Assembly: GCA_012799185.1 (NCBI GenBank)
Contig: JAAZLS010000071.1
Coordinates: 1-40,264, forward strand
Direction of reading: 5' to 3'
DNA from: Bacillota bacterium
Lineage (GTDB): Bacteria > Bacillota > Dethiobacteria > DTU022
DNA: 40,264 nucleotides
The first letter of the stretch is position 1. Each line of letters starts with the position of its first letter. The position numbers and the translations under genes are program-made. Under the pieces are notes generated by a model, which saw only the letters and a program-made list of their open reading frames with translations, was not told the origin of the DNA and did no database searches. Of this stretch, positions 19,201-28,112 are shown piece after piece.

Positions 19201-19783
19201 TCACGTGCTGGCAACCGGCGCCGATGTTAACCTGCTGGTTCTCGATACGGAGGTCTACTCCAACACCGGCGGCCAGTCTTCCAAGGCTACCCCCACCGGG
19301 GCCATCGCCAAATTTGCCGCCTCGGGGAAGGAGACTCGCAAAAAAGAGCTGGGAATCATGATCTCAACCTACGGCTATGTCTACGTGGCCTCCGTCTGCA
19401 TGGGGGCCAGCAAGGCCCAGCTGCTCCGGGCCCTATTGGAGGCGGAAAGTTACCCCGGCCCCTCCTTGATTATCGCCTACTCCCCCTGTATTAACCACGG
19501 TATTAATATGAGCCAAAGCCAGCGCGAGGGGAAGCTGGCAGTCGATACCGGTTACTGGCCCCTGTACCGATATAATCCGCTCCTGGCCGCGGAAGGTAAG
19601 AATCCTTTTATCCTGGATTCCAAGGAGCCAACCGAAGATCTGCAAAAATTCTTTATGAACGAGGTTCGCTTCCGATCACTAAAGGCCCAGTTCCCGGAAA
19701 GAGCAGACAAGCTGCTGATGCAGGCGGAACAGGATGTACAGGAGCGACTCGCCTTTTATAAGAGACTGGCGGGAATCGATTGA
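16250..19783 (+). CDS. nifJ: Pyruvate:ferredoxin (flavodoxin) oxidoreductase
   Basis: [18 protein letters not shown], two ferredoxin motifs ([33 protein letters not shown]), TPP domain [21 protein letters not shown]. Start assigned to TTG 16250 after GGAGGTG; the ORF track starts at 16154. Confidence 0.95.
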   Translation: [1177 protein letters not shown]

Positions 19784-19789
19784 TCGACC

Positions 19790-19816
19790 AACCGGCTGCC
19801 TTTAAGGCAGCCGGTT
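19790..19816. terminator. Hairpin between convergent genes (likely bidirectional terminator)
   Basis: Perfect 11-bp stem AACCGGCTGCC-TTTAA-GGCAGCCGGTT between the PFOR stop and the protease stop. Confidence 0.75.
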
Positions 19817-19820
19817 ACCT

Positions 19821-20864
19821 TTAAAAATCGATCGCCAGTAAACGGCACACATTTTCAATCCGGTTACAGATAGTGACCCGCTCGGAGCCGGCAAATAACA
19901 GGCCAACAGCCCGGTTCTCCCGATCAACCACCAAGGAACCGCTATCCCCCGGTTGAGAAATAGCTGTCAGCATGACTTGGTCGGTAAAATGGGCCAATTC
20001 CAGCGGAGTAACCTGAACAGATAAGGTAACATCGGTAGCAATGATCCGTCCCTCCCGGTATCCGCTGGTTCGCCCGCTGAATCTTACCTCCTGCCCCAGG
20101 GTAGCGCTGCCTACACCGCTGATAATTCCGATATCCAGGACCTGCTCCAGAAGATCTTCCTCGGTCAACGGTCGGGCTACAGCGGCATCGACCAGGTTCT
20201 CCCGACCATCATTGCGTTGAAACCAAACTGAATACCGGGGAAAAAATAGGGAAAGCAGGCGATTGGCCATGCTTTCCCAATAATGGGCCACACGGCAGTT
20301 GGGGCGTTGCCGGGCCCGGTAGAGAGGAACAAACCGCTCCAGCCTCCCGATCATATCCTCCGGGTATCTCCCATCATCGAAACTTCCCGGCTGTAGTACC
20401 GGATCACCGGCAGCAGCCCGGCCATCTTCTCCGGTGGTGGCATTGGCCAAAACATGGTTGTTTGAAAGTATCAACCGGGCCCGGCTACCGCTATCTTTAA
20501 CAATCGCCCCTAGGGTGCCGGCGGTAGCCCGTCGGTGGCCGATACTAACCCCTCCCGGTGCCGGTCGTAACCGGCCCCGGCGATTAACCGGTTGGGGCTC
20601 GCCCTCCTCTCCTCCCTCCTTTGCAAGAAGCTTGATTTCCCCGATCTCAACCACGTCCACAATAGAACCCTGGACCGAGCGGGGCACCAGGTCCCCCGAT
20701 TGAAGCTCCTGTTTTGGCACCTTCTTCGTCACAAAGACCAGCATGGCCGGCTCGCCGGTTTTTTGAGCCTCCCTGGTCCGGTAGCCTAATCCAACCCCGA
20801 CCACGTTAGCCTTTTTTAGCATGGCAGGACCATGCCTAGGTAACATTTTTTTTCTCTTTTTCAC
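19821..20864 (-). CDS. Trypsin-like (chymotrypsin-fold) serine protease domain protein
   Basis: His motif LSNNHVLAN, Asp candidate LVDAAVARPL, Ser motif SQPGDSGSLVVD. GTG start at 20864 preceded by GGGAGGGGACAGG. Confidence 0.8.
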   Translation of the reverse strand: MKKRKKMLPRHGPAMLKKANVVGVGLGYRTREAQKTGEPAMLVFVTKKVPKQELQSGDLVPRSVQGSIVDVVEIGEIKLLAKEGGEEGEPQPVNRRGRLRPAPGGVSIGHRRATAGTLGAIVKDSGSRARLILSNNHVLANATTGEDGRAAAGDPVLQPGSFDDGRYPEDMIGRLERFVPLYRARQRPNCRVAHYWESMANRLLSLFFPRYSVWFQRNDGRENLVDAAVARPLTEEDLLEQVLDIGIISGVGSATLGQEVRFSGRTSGYREGRIIATDVTLSVQVTPLELAHFTDQVMLTAISQPGDSGSLVVDRENRAVGLLFAGSERVTICNRIENVCRLLAIDF

Positions 20865-20935
20865 CCTGTCCCCTCCCTTACAGACCGGTAGTACTACCAT
20901 ATGTAGGGGAGATGGAAGGGGTTCATCGGCCATGA

Positions 20936-20961
20936 AGAAGCCGCCTAAAAAGGCGGCTTCT
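20936..20961 (-). terminator. Strong intergenic hairpin
   Basis: 11-bp stem AGAAGCCGCCT-AAAA-AGGCGGCTTCT between the DUF2922 gene and the protease gene (both minus strand). No clear U-tract. Confidence 0.5.
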
Positions 20962-21003
20962 GGTATTCAATGGAGAGAGTAGCTATCGAGGAACCTATCG
21001 AAA

Positions 21004-21028
21004 AACCGGGCGCCGATGGCGCCCGGTT
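21004..21028 (-). terminator. Rho-independent terminator of the DUF1659-DUF2922 unit
   Basis: Minus strand AACCGGGCGCC-ATC-GGCGCCCGGTT followed by TTT. Confidence 0.75.
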
Positions 21029-21031
21029 CAC

Positions 21032-21250
21032 CTAGAATTCGATCAGGGTCTCAACATGTCTCGATACCAACAGCCCCCGCACTGCCCTGACGATCTCTCC
21101 TCCATTGGTAAGGAATTGATTTCCACTAAGAATACTGTTCATAACCGTTTCCACTTCCCCGGCCTCCAAATTTGCCCGGGCATCGGCAACAGAGATTGTA
21201 ACATTTCGTCCCTCTTCGTTTTGAAAGATCATCTGTAGCGTCTGAGCCAT
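21032..21250 (-). CDS. DUF2922 family protein
   Basis: MAQTLQMIFQNEEGRNVTISVADARANLEAGEVETVMNSILSGNQFLTNGGEIVRAVRG: length and pattern of DUF2922; adjacent to DUF1659. Confidence 0.8.
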   Translation of the reverse strand: MAQTLQMIFQNEEGRNVTISVADARANLEAGEVETVMNSILSGNQFLTNGGEIVRAVRGLLVSRHVETLIEF

Positions 21251-21279
21251 TTTACCCCTCCTTTCTTAGTCTGTACTAT

Positions 21280-21510
21280 TTAAATCTCACTGTTCTCCAA
21301 CTCAACTTCATCCACCCGGCGGATCGCCCCCAGGTCATGTTCCTGTAAACTGGCTAAAGCGTAACCTAGCTGGTATAGTTCTTCATTATCGGCATCGGAT
21401 TTAAGATTGGCATAGCTCCTGGTAACAAACCGGGGGTTACCCTTATCATCTAACCCAACCTGCAACCTTAATTGTAACCGGGTCCGGAGGGGGACTATAG
21501 TCACTGCCAT
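21280..21510 (-). CDS. DUF1659 family protein
   Basis: MAVTIVPLRTRLQLRLQVGLDDKGNPRFVTRSYANLKSDADNEELYQLGYALASLQEHDL. Confidence 0.8.
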   Translation of the reverse strand: MAVTIVPLRTRLQLRLQVGLDDKGNPRFVTRSYANLKSDADNEELYQLGYALASLQEHDLGAIRRVDEVELENSEI

Positions 21511-21701
21511 TTTTTCACCTCCCCTGGATAATAGTGACTATATTATAAAAATCAGCAGCTCTCCCGACAAAGAATCATCCGCTATGAGCCGCCCTTTATT
21601 TCACGTTAACTATAACTTGCCCCGGAGATCAGTGGCCGTTAATACCGTGGCTTTAAAGGTATTAGGGAGCGTCAGCCAGGCCTAGTCATTATAAATAGGC
21701 A

Positions 21702-21723
21702 GGCCCACCCTCAAGGGTGGGCC
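21702..21723 (-). terminator. Hairpin downstream of the saccharopine dehydrogenase-like gene
   Basis: GGCCCACCCT/AGGGTGGGCC inverted repeat 26 nt past the stop codon. No U-tract. Confidence 0.5.
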
Positions 21724-21748
21724 AACTATTACCGGTATTATCCGCTTT

Positions 21749-22864
21749 TTAGGGGATCATCCTCTCCCGTCGCTCGACTATAATATCCCGCCGAGCCAGC
21801 TCCTTCAGGAAATGATCCGGGTTAACCGCCCCCTCCGCCTCCGGGCCAAACACCCCGCGGCGCCGGATCTCCCCCTTACCCAATAGATAGGCCCCGATAC
21901 TGAGGGGGATACCGGTCAGCCGGCGCATCTTATCTACCACCGCAAGGCTTAAAAGGATATTTTGTCCCTCCCGCCGGCCGGTAACATCTACCCGGAGTCC
22001 CGATAGGGAACGCTTTTTATCGGAGGGAAATAACGGTAATAACCGTTTCATTAAGCGGCCAATCCACTGTTTTTGGGAGGGCGATCGAAAGAATTTTATA
22101 GTACCGATTAACCGGGCTAGCTGATTTAGATAATTTTCCGCCAGACCCCCCTTTAAAGATACCCCAGTCAAGCCGGGGAGGTAACGGGGAATAGTTACCG
22201 GTTCGGGATGCCCGACCTGAAAGGTATAGACCCGGCCCAGGGGGGCGGGAAACTCCACTGCCTCCCGGCCCGAACCGGCCCTGATCTCAACCGGACGACC
22301 ATTTTGAAAGGAGGGTGCGCCTCCTTGGAAAATATGGATGGTATGCAATATTACCGCCAACCCGGTCGAATCAGCCGCACTACCGGCCCAGTACAGGTTG
22401 ATCGCGGTGACCTCCTCCAGCTCCTGGTAACCCTTACGGGCCAGGATATTGCTTAACCCCGGGGTCCACCCCAGGCCGGTCATTATCCTCCGTCCCTGTT
22501 CCTCTGCCTCCCGATCAAGGGAGAGCACCGCCCCGGCCGCATCGTAGTCATCGCAGATACTAACATAATCTACCCCGGCCTGTAAAACCGCCTCAACAAC
22601 CGGTTTTTCAAAACGATAGAATGGGCCCAGCGCCCCGGCAACGACCGTATGCCCGGTAATAGCCGCTACCAGTTCCCCGGGAGAGGTGGCATCGACCCGC
22701 CGTACCTTTACCCGGGAGCCTCCGCCCAGGGTTGAAGCCAGCCGGGAGGCGGCATCCACATTTAAATCGGCAATGGTTACCTGCTCCACCTCCGGGTAGC
22801 CCAGCAAATCCCGGACCGTCTCCGCCCCCATGTCGCCGGCCCCGCCCAGCACCAGTACCCTCAT
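21749..22864 (-). CDS. Saccharopine dehydrogenase NADP-binding family protein
   Basis: MRVLVLGGAGDMGAETVRDLLGYPEVEQVTIADLNVDAASRLA; GLGWTPGLSNILARKG. Confidence 0.87.
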   Translation of the reverse strand: MRVLVLGGAGDMGAETVRDLLGYPEVEQVTIADLNVDAASRLASTLGGGSRVKVRRVDATSPGELVAAITGHTVVAGALGPFYRFEKPVVEAVLQAGVDYVSICDDYDAAGAVLSLDREAEEQGRRIMTGLGWTPGLSNILARKGYQELEEVTAINLYWAGSAADSTGLAVILHTIHIFQGGAPSFQNGRPVEIRAGSGREAVEFPAPLGRVYTFQVGHPEPVTIPRYLPGLTGVSLKGGLAENYLNQLARLIGTIKFFRSPSQKQWIGRLMKRLLPLFPSDKKRSLSGLRVDVTGRREGQNILLSLAVVDKMRRLTGIPLSIGAYLLGKGEIRRRGVFGPEAEGAVNPDHFLKELARRDIIVERRERMIP

Positions 22865-23679
22865 TAATTTCCGCCCCTTTTCATTTTCGCGACACCAGGC
22901 TGCAGCTCCCCAAAAGGACGATTCCGTTCATAGACCAGCCGTAGCCCTACCAGAGTTAAAAGCGGGTTAACCTGCTTTATAGTTTCAGATTCAGCATAGA
23001 TATATTCAGCATACCCTCCGGTAGCTACCACGTAGGGTTCCGACGGCAACTCCTGGAACATGCGGCGAACAATCCCGTCAACCTGGCCGGCAAAGCCATA
23101 GATAAACCCGGACTGCATTCCGGTTATGGTATCTTTACCGATTACCCGGTGCGGCCTTATTAGCTCTACCCGCGGTAGCTTGGCCGCCCGGGCAAAGAGG
23201 GCCTGGGTCGAAACGCCTATTCCCGGGGCAATTACCCCTCCCAAGTAATCCCCCCGGGCGGAAAGGGCACAGAAAGTTGTAGCCGTGCCAAAGTCGACAA
23301 TGATTAACGGCCCGCCATAAAGATGATAACCGGCCACCGCGTTTACAATCCGATCTGCTCCTATCTCCCGGGGATTATCCAGGAGAACATTTAAACCGGT
23401 TTTAATCCCCGGCCCTACCATTAGGGGCTCCACCGTAAAATATTTGCGGGCCATCTTGTCCAAGGCCAGCAACAAGGGAGGGACCACGCAGGAGATGGAG
23501 ATAGCTGAGATATCTTCTTCTTGCAGGTTGCTTTCCCGGAGCAGATTTTTAATAAAGATCCCCAGCTCATCCGCCGTGCTCTCGGGATGGGTGGGGATAT
23601 ACCAGTCAGCCACAACCTTTTCCCGCTCAAAGGCCCCCATCATAATATTGGAATTTCCCACATCGATCGCCAGCAACAT
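22864..23679 (-). CDS. coaX: Type III pantothenate kinase
   Basis: MLLAIDVGNSNIMMGAFE; GADRIVNAVAGYHLYGGPLIIVDFGTATTFCALS; GGVIAPGIGVSTQALFARAAKLPRVEL. Confidence 0.95.
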   Translation of the reverse strand: MLLAIDVGNSNIMMGAFEREKVVADWYIPTHPESTADELGIFIKNLLRESNLQEEDISAISISCVVPPLLLALDKMARKYFTVEPLMVGPGIKTGLNVLLDNPREIGADRIVNAVAGYHLYGGPLIIVDFGTATTFCALSARGDYLGGVIAPGIGVSTQALFARAAKLPRVELIRPHRVIGKDTITGMQSGFIYGFAGQVDGIVRRMFQELPSEPYVVATGGYAEYIYAESETIKQVNPLLTLVGLRLVYERNRPFGELQPGVAKMKRGGN

Positions 23680-23871
23680 GATTTTTATCCGGCTTCCTTT
23701 CATCCATTCTGCATTTATAATGTTTCAAATACTATACCAAACTGCCCCTACTTTGGAAAGAGATAAATACCCTTTACCCGATCGCCGGCAGGAAAAATAT
23801 GAACAAAGTCGAAGTTTAGGTTCTATAGTTGCTATTTCTACCACTACAGAAACCCTAAGGGAGACAACCGG

Positions 23872-25185
23872 ATGCCGCTTGCAAAAATAGGTAAATTGAA
23901 CTACCTGGTTAAGGTTCTGTTACTACTGGCAGCCATCTTTATCTTGGCTCTAGCCGTCATATTACTGGTGAATTCCTACCCGGATGCGTTGGGCTCCCCT
24001 CCCCCCAACTACCGGGTCACAAAAAGCTATGAATTTGAACCCTGGTCTTTCTTATACCATGACCTTCATCTCTCCTTCCCCCAGGGGGGAACCATTATCC
24101 CGGTCTACGAGCAGGAGCGACAAGAGGCGGTCATTATACTGAGCCGGGAGACGGGGCCCGGGGATAATAATCCGGACGGGATAGTATGCCCGGCAGGCAT
24201 TTTCTTAATGATTAATGAAGACGAGCTGGAAAGGGTTAAAAAAGATATGATTTTCATCCCCGTTGATGAGCCAGGTGCCTTTGCCACCGTTAATAATATC
24301 TTTAAGAAGCAGATGGGGCTACCGTTGATCTGGTCAGATAAAATACCGCTGGCTTTCCCCCCGGCCAAATCAACCCCCTATTACTATTTTACCGACCGGC
24401 AGGGTAACCCGATCCTTCCCCCGGTGCTGGGCCGGGTTAACGGCTCCGTATACCTGGCCGGCCTAATCTATATTCTATTTTTTCTCATTACCTGGTTGAT
24501 CATCCTCATTCTATCCCTGGATCACCGTAGCTCCGCTCGCTGGAAGGGGAAACAGGAGCTTCTGCCCGACCGGTGGGAGCTGGGGCTGCTCCTCCCAGCC
24601 GGGGTATTGGCTTTCGGAGGGGAAATCTTGCCCGGGGTGACCGGGCTGCCGGAAATACTGGTTTTTACCGGTTATGGAGCCACAGTCCTATTACTGTTTA
24701 TCCTATTCCGGGTAGGTAAAATTGGCCCCCTGGACCTGGGAATACGACCGGATACCTTTAACCGGGGTTACTTTATAGCCGTGATGGCGGCCATCATGTT
24801 GTTAACCATTGTCCTTAAACTACCCCGGGGAATACGATGGTCCGGCTGGCCCACGGTGGCTGCCTTTATCACTACCTTTTTTTGCCTGGGCCTATCCCGG
24901 GAAATTATCTGGCGGGGCTTGATCCAAGATACCTTGGGAAGACAGTTTAGTCCCTTGCTGGGACTCCTAGGAACAGCCCTGCTGGCAGGTTTAATCCGGG
25001 CCGGCTTTTATGGCGTGGTTACCCCCTGGATGCTATCTTACCCCTTTACCTTCGTGGAGATTGCCGTGTTAGAAACAGGCCTGGCCGCAATACTGGGTTT
25101 TTTATACTTGCGTACTGAAAACATTCTTTCCTGTGCATTCCTCCACACGCTGGTAATATTTTTACCTCAAATACTGGTATTTTGA
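23872..25185 (+). CDS. CPBP (CAAX/Abi) intramembrane protease-like membrane protein, degenerate motifs
   Basis: Multi-TM protein with [32 protein letters not shown] and a C-terminal [12 protein letters not shown] block in CPBP-like order. Confidence 0.68.
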   Translation: MPLAKIGKLNYLVKVLLLLAAIFILALAVILLVNSYPDALGSPPPNYRVTKSYEFEPWSFLYHDLHLSFPQGGTIIPVYEQERQEAVIILSRETGPGDNNPDGIVCPAGIFLMINEDELERVKKDMIFIPVDEPGAFATVNNIFKKQMGLPLIWSDKIPLAFPPAKSTPYYYFTDRQGNPILPPVLGRVNGSVYLAGLIYILFFLITWLIILILSLDHRSSARWKGKQELLPDRWELGLLLPAGVLAFGGEILPGVTGLPEILVFTGYGATVLLLFILFRVGKIGPLDLGIRPDTFNRGYFIAVMAAIMLLTIVLKLPRGIRWSGWPTVAAFITTFFCLGLSREIIWRGLIQDTLGRQFSPLLGLLGTALLAGLIRAGFYGVVTPWMLSYPFTFVEIAVLETGLAAILGFLYLRTENILSCAFLHTLVIFLPQILVF

Positions 25186-25201
25186 AAGTGAGGGAACGGC
25201 A

Positions 25202-25774
25202 GTGATTGATCAGGAAAAAATAGCCCAAGCGGTGAAAATGATCCTGGAAGCGATCGGCGAGGATCTTCACCGAGAGGGTTTGCGCGATACCCCCCGGCGG
25301 GTGGCAAGCATGTACAGCGAGCTCTTTTCCGGGTTGGAACAAGACCCCGGGGCACCCCTAAAAACCTGTTTCCAGGCCGACAAGCACGACGAAATGATCC
25401 TGGTAAAAGATATCCCCTTTAGTTCAATCTGTGAACACCACCTGCTCCCCTTCTACGGCAAGGCCCATGTCGCCTATATCCCTACCCGGGGCCGAATAGT
25501 AGGCCTCAGCAAGTTAATCCGGGTAATCGATATCGTTTCGCGGCGGCCCCAGCTGCAGGAGCGGCTTACCAGTACCGTGGCCAACATTATCAATGAACGC
25601 CTCACACCGAAGGGGGTAGTGGTCGTAGTAGAGGCGGAACACCTCTGCATGAGTATTCGGGGTGTAAATAAGCCCGGTGCCCTAACCGTTACCTCTGCCG
25701 TCCGGGGCCTGTTTCGCAGCAATGCCAGTTCCCGAGAAGAGGCATTCAGCCTGATTAAAGGAGGGGGACAGTAG
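25202..25774 (+). CDS. folE: GTP cyclohydrolase I
   Basis: [79 protein letters not shown]. Confidence 0.97.
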   Translation: MIDQEKIAQAVKMILEAIGEDLHREGLRDTPRRVASMYSELFSGLEQDPGAPLKTCFQADKHDEMILVKDIPFSSICEHHLLPFYGKAHVAYIPTRGRIVGLSKLIRVIDIVSRRPQLQERLTSTVANIINERLTPKGVVVVVEAEHLCMSIRGVNKPGALTVTSAVRGLFRSNASSREEAFSLIKGGGQ

Positions 25775-25786
25775 GTTCCCGTTAAG

Positions 25787-26281
25787 ATGGAGAAAATAGA
25801 GCGGATTATTAACCACCCCGATTTTAAACTATACCTGTCTCGTAACCGATACCAGGAGACTGGCCGGGTATTTTGCTCCCATGGCTTTGATCACCTGCTA
25901 ACCGTTGCCCGCCTCACCTACCTGTTACTGCTGGAGCGGGGAGATACAAAGGCGGTCAAGGAGATAGCCTATGCCGCCGGCCTGCTGCATGATATCGGCC
26001 GCTGGCAAGAGTACACCGGGGATATTGACCATGCCCGGGCCGGGGCAGAGTTGGCCCACCCCCTGCTGGTGGAGGCCGGCTTTAAATCATCCGAGATTGA
26101 GCCGATATTAAACGCCATCAGAGAACACCGGCGGGAAAGCCCACCCGGTAAGAGACGGCATCCCCTAAGCCAGGCTCTCTACGAGGCCGACCTTTTTTCG
26201 CGACTCTGTTTTAACTGCCCGGTCACTGAAAAATGTCGCAAGTATCCCACCATGCCCCAGGGGAATAGGCTTTGCTATTAG
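25787..26281 (+). CDS. HD-domain phosphohydrolase with C-terminal Cys cluster
   Basis: HGFDHLLTVARL ... AAGLLHDIGRW ... IREHR; C-terminal CFNCPVTEKCRKYP. Embedded in the folate operon. Confidence 0.87.
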   Translation: MEKIERIINHPDFKLYLSRNRYQETGRVFCSHGFDHLLTVARLTYLLLLERGDTKAVKEIAYAAGLLHDIGRWQEYTGDIDHARAGAELAHPLLVEAGFKSSEIEPILNAIREHRRESPPGKRRHPLSQALYEADLFSRLCFNCPVTEKCRKYPTMPQGNRLCY

Positions 26282-26323
26282 CTGTTTACCGGCAACTATA
26301 TTTGCAAACAGGGAGGGAGACCC

Positions 26324-27214
26324 ATGGGCACTGCCCACCACAATTTACTGCCGGCCTCTCTGCTCCGGGTAGATCAGGCCGCTCGGCGCCCGTTAAGAAC
26401 CCTGCGATTAGGTAAGCGACACCTTGCCCTTGGCAGGAGAACCATAATTATGGGGATCTTAAACCTTACCCCCGACTCCTTTACCGATGGCGGCCAGTTC
26501 AACACGCTGGAGAAAGCGGTAGCCCGGGCCAGGCAGATGGCCGCCCAAGGGGCGGATATTATTGATATCGGCGGCGAATCAACCCGTCCCGGTTTTAAAC
26601 CGGTGCCGGAGGAAGAGGAGCTTGAACGGGTGATGCCGGTTATCACTGCGCTAAAAGATGACCCGCAGTTTAACACCCCCCTCTCCATCGATACCTATAA
26701 GGCGGGGGTGGCGCGCCGGGCGCTCGAGGCTGGGGTGGAAATGGTTAACGATGTCTGGGGTTTAAAAAAGGAACCCCGATTGGCGGAGGTAGCGGCAGCT
26801 TACAAGGTACCGCTTTGCCTCATGCATAACCGTAACGATACCAATTACCGGGATCTTATTTCCGAGGTGATAGAGGAGCTGGAGGAGTCGATCGCCTTAG
26901 CATTAACTGCCGGTGTTACCCCGAATAATATAATCATCGATCCGGGAATCGGGTTCGGTAAAGACCTGGCCCAAAACTTGGCTGTAATGCGCCGGCTACC
27001 CCTCTTTTTAAAGCTGGGCTACCCCATTTTGCTCGGTACCTCCCGCAAATCGATGATCGGTAAAACCCTTGACCTACCAGAAAATAAACGGGTGGAGGGG
27101 ACCGCCGCTACCGTAACCTGGGGAGTAATTTCAGGGGTAGATATTATCCGGGTACACGATGTGTTGGAAATGTCCCGGGTAATAACCATGACCGAAGCAA
27201 TGATGCAGGGGTGA
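26324..27214 (+). CDS. folP: Dihydropteroate synthase
   Basis: IMGILNLTPDSFTDGGQF; GADIIDIGGESTRPGF; SIDTYKAGVARRALEAG; IIDPGIGFGKDLAQNL; LGTSRKSMIG. Confidence 0.97.
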   Translation: MGTAHHNLLPASLLRVDQAARRPLRTLRLGKRHLALGRRTIIMGILNLTPDSFTDGGQFNTLEKAVARARQMAAQGADIIDIGGESTRPGFKPVPEEEELERVMPVITALKDDPQFNTPLSIDTYKAGVARRALEAGVEMVNDVWGLKKEPRLAEVAAAYKVPLCLMHNRNDTNYRDLISEVIEELEESIALALTAGVTPNNIIIDPGIGFGKDLAQNLAVMRRLPLFLKLGYPILLGTSRKSMIGKTLDLPENKRVEGTAATVTWGVISGVDIIRVHDVLEMSRVITMTEAMMQG

Positions 27215-27220
27215 ATCAAA

Positions 27221-27583
27221 TTGGACCGAATCTATATTAATAATATTTCAGTCTATGGTTATCACGGGGCCCTCCCTTCCGAACGGGAACTGGGCCAGGA
27301 GTTCCTGGTTAGCCTAATTTTAGGCCTGGAGCCACCGGATCGGAAGGTCGACTCCCTGGAGAGCGTCCTCGATTATCGACTGGCGGTAAATACGGTGCGG
27401 GAGATTGTCTCAGGAACCGGTTGCCTCCTCCTGGAAACCCTGGCCCGGCGAATTGCTGAAGGGCTACTATCTTTACCGGGATTAATAGAGGTCACTGTCA
27501 AGGTGGGCAAACCCCATCCGCCCCTGGCCGGGGTCCGGGGCGGGGTCTATATTGAGATAACCCGCCGCCGGGAAGAGAATTGA
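27221..27583 (+). CDS. folB: Dihydroneopterin aldolase
   Basis: DRIYINNISVYGYHGALPSERELGQEFLVSLIL; VTVKVGKPHPPLAGVRGGVYIEITR. Confidence 0.95.
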   Translation: MDRIYINNISVYGYHGALPSERELGQEFLVSLILGLEPPDRKVDSLESVLDYRLAVNTVREIVSGTGCLLLETLARRIAEGLLSLPGLIEVTVKVGKPHPPLAGVRGGVYIEITRRREEN

Positions 27584-28050
27584 CCTTGCCCGCCCTAGCT
27601 TATATCGGAATAGGATCTAATACCGGCGATCGGCTCTATTATGTAGAACATTCCTTAAAGCTTCTGGCCCGGGATCCGCAGATCACCCTCCAGGCCCGCT
27701 CCCCTATCTATGAGACCGCACCGGTAGGAGGGCCTCCCCAGGGATTATTTTTAAATGCCGCCGCCTCCCTTAAAACCTCCCTGCCACCAACCCTGCTCCT
27801 GCGTCGCTTGCTGGCGGTAGAGAAAACATTAGGGCGGGAACGGCGGGAGCGCTGGGGCCCCCGGACCATAGATCTGGACCTGCTCATCTATGGGTCGATC
27901 CTCATGTACACCCCGGCCCTGATCTTACCCCATCCCCGGATGCTTACTAGAAGCTTTGTCCTGGAACCCCTCTACGATATCGCCCCAGAGCTCCCGGTCC
28001 CGGGAACCGGGCGAACCGTCGCCCAATTCCACCGGAAAACGCAGGGGTAA
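27580..28050 (+). CDS. folK: 2-amino-4-hydroxy-6-hydroxymethyldihydropteridine diphosphokinase
   Basis: AYIGIGSNTGDRLYYVEHSLKLL; ERRERWGPRTIDLDLLIYG; LPHPRMLTRSFVLEPL. Overlaps the folB stop (TTG start). Confidence 0.96.
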   Translation: MTLPALAYIGIGSNTGDRLYYVEHSLKLLARDPQITLQARSPIYETAPVGGPPQGLFLNAAASLKTSLPPTLLLRRLLAVEKTLGRERRERWGPRTIDLDLLIYGSILMYTPALILPHPRMLTRSFVLEPLYDIAPELPVPGTGRTVAQFHRKTQG

Positions 28051-28070
28051 CAAGAAAAGAGGGGCAAGAT

Positions 28071-28096
28071 AAAAAAAGCCGCCCCGGGGGGCGGCT
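28071..28096 (-). terminator. Rho-independent terminator of fhs
   Basis: Minus strand AGCCGCC-loop-GGCGGCTTTTTTT. Confidence 0.85.
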
Positions 28097-28112
28097 CGCA
28101 AAGGGTCTCGTT

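Noticed and set aside
21640-21666. TAATACC-N11-GGTATTA hairpin between the DUF1659 gene and the saccharopine dehydrogenase-like gene
   Set aside because: Short AT-rich 7-bp stem with a long loop and no T-tract; cannot be distinguished from chance without comparative data.
23704-23871. Possible tetrahydrofolate riboswitch upstream of the CPBP-folate operon
   Set aside because: No recognisable THF riboswitch core motifs; only an ordinary AT-rich leader is visible.
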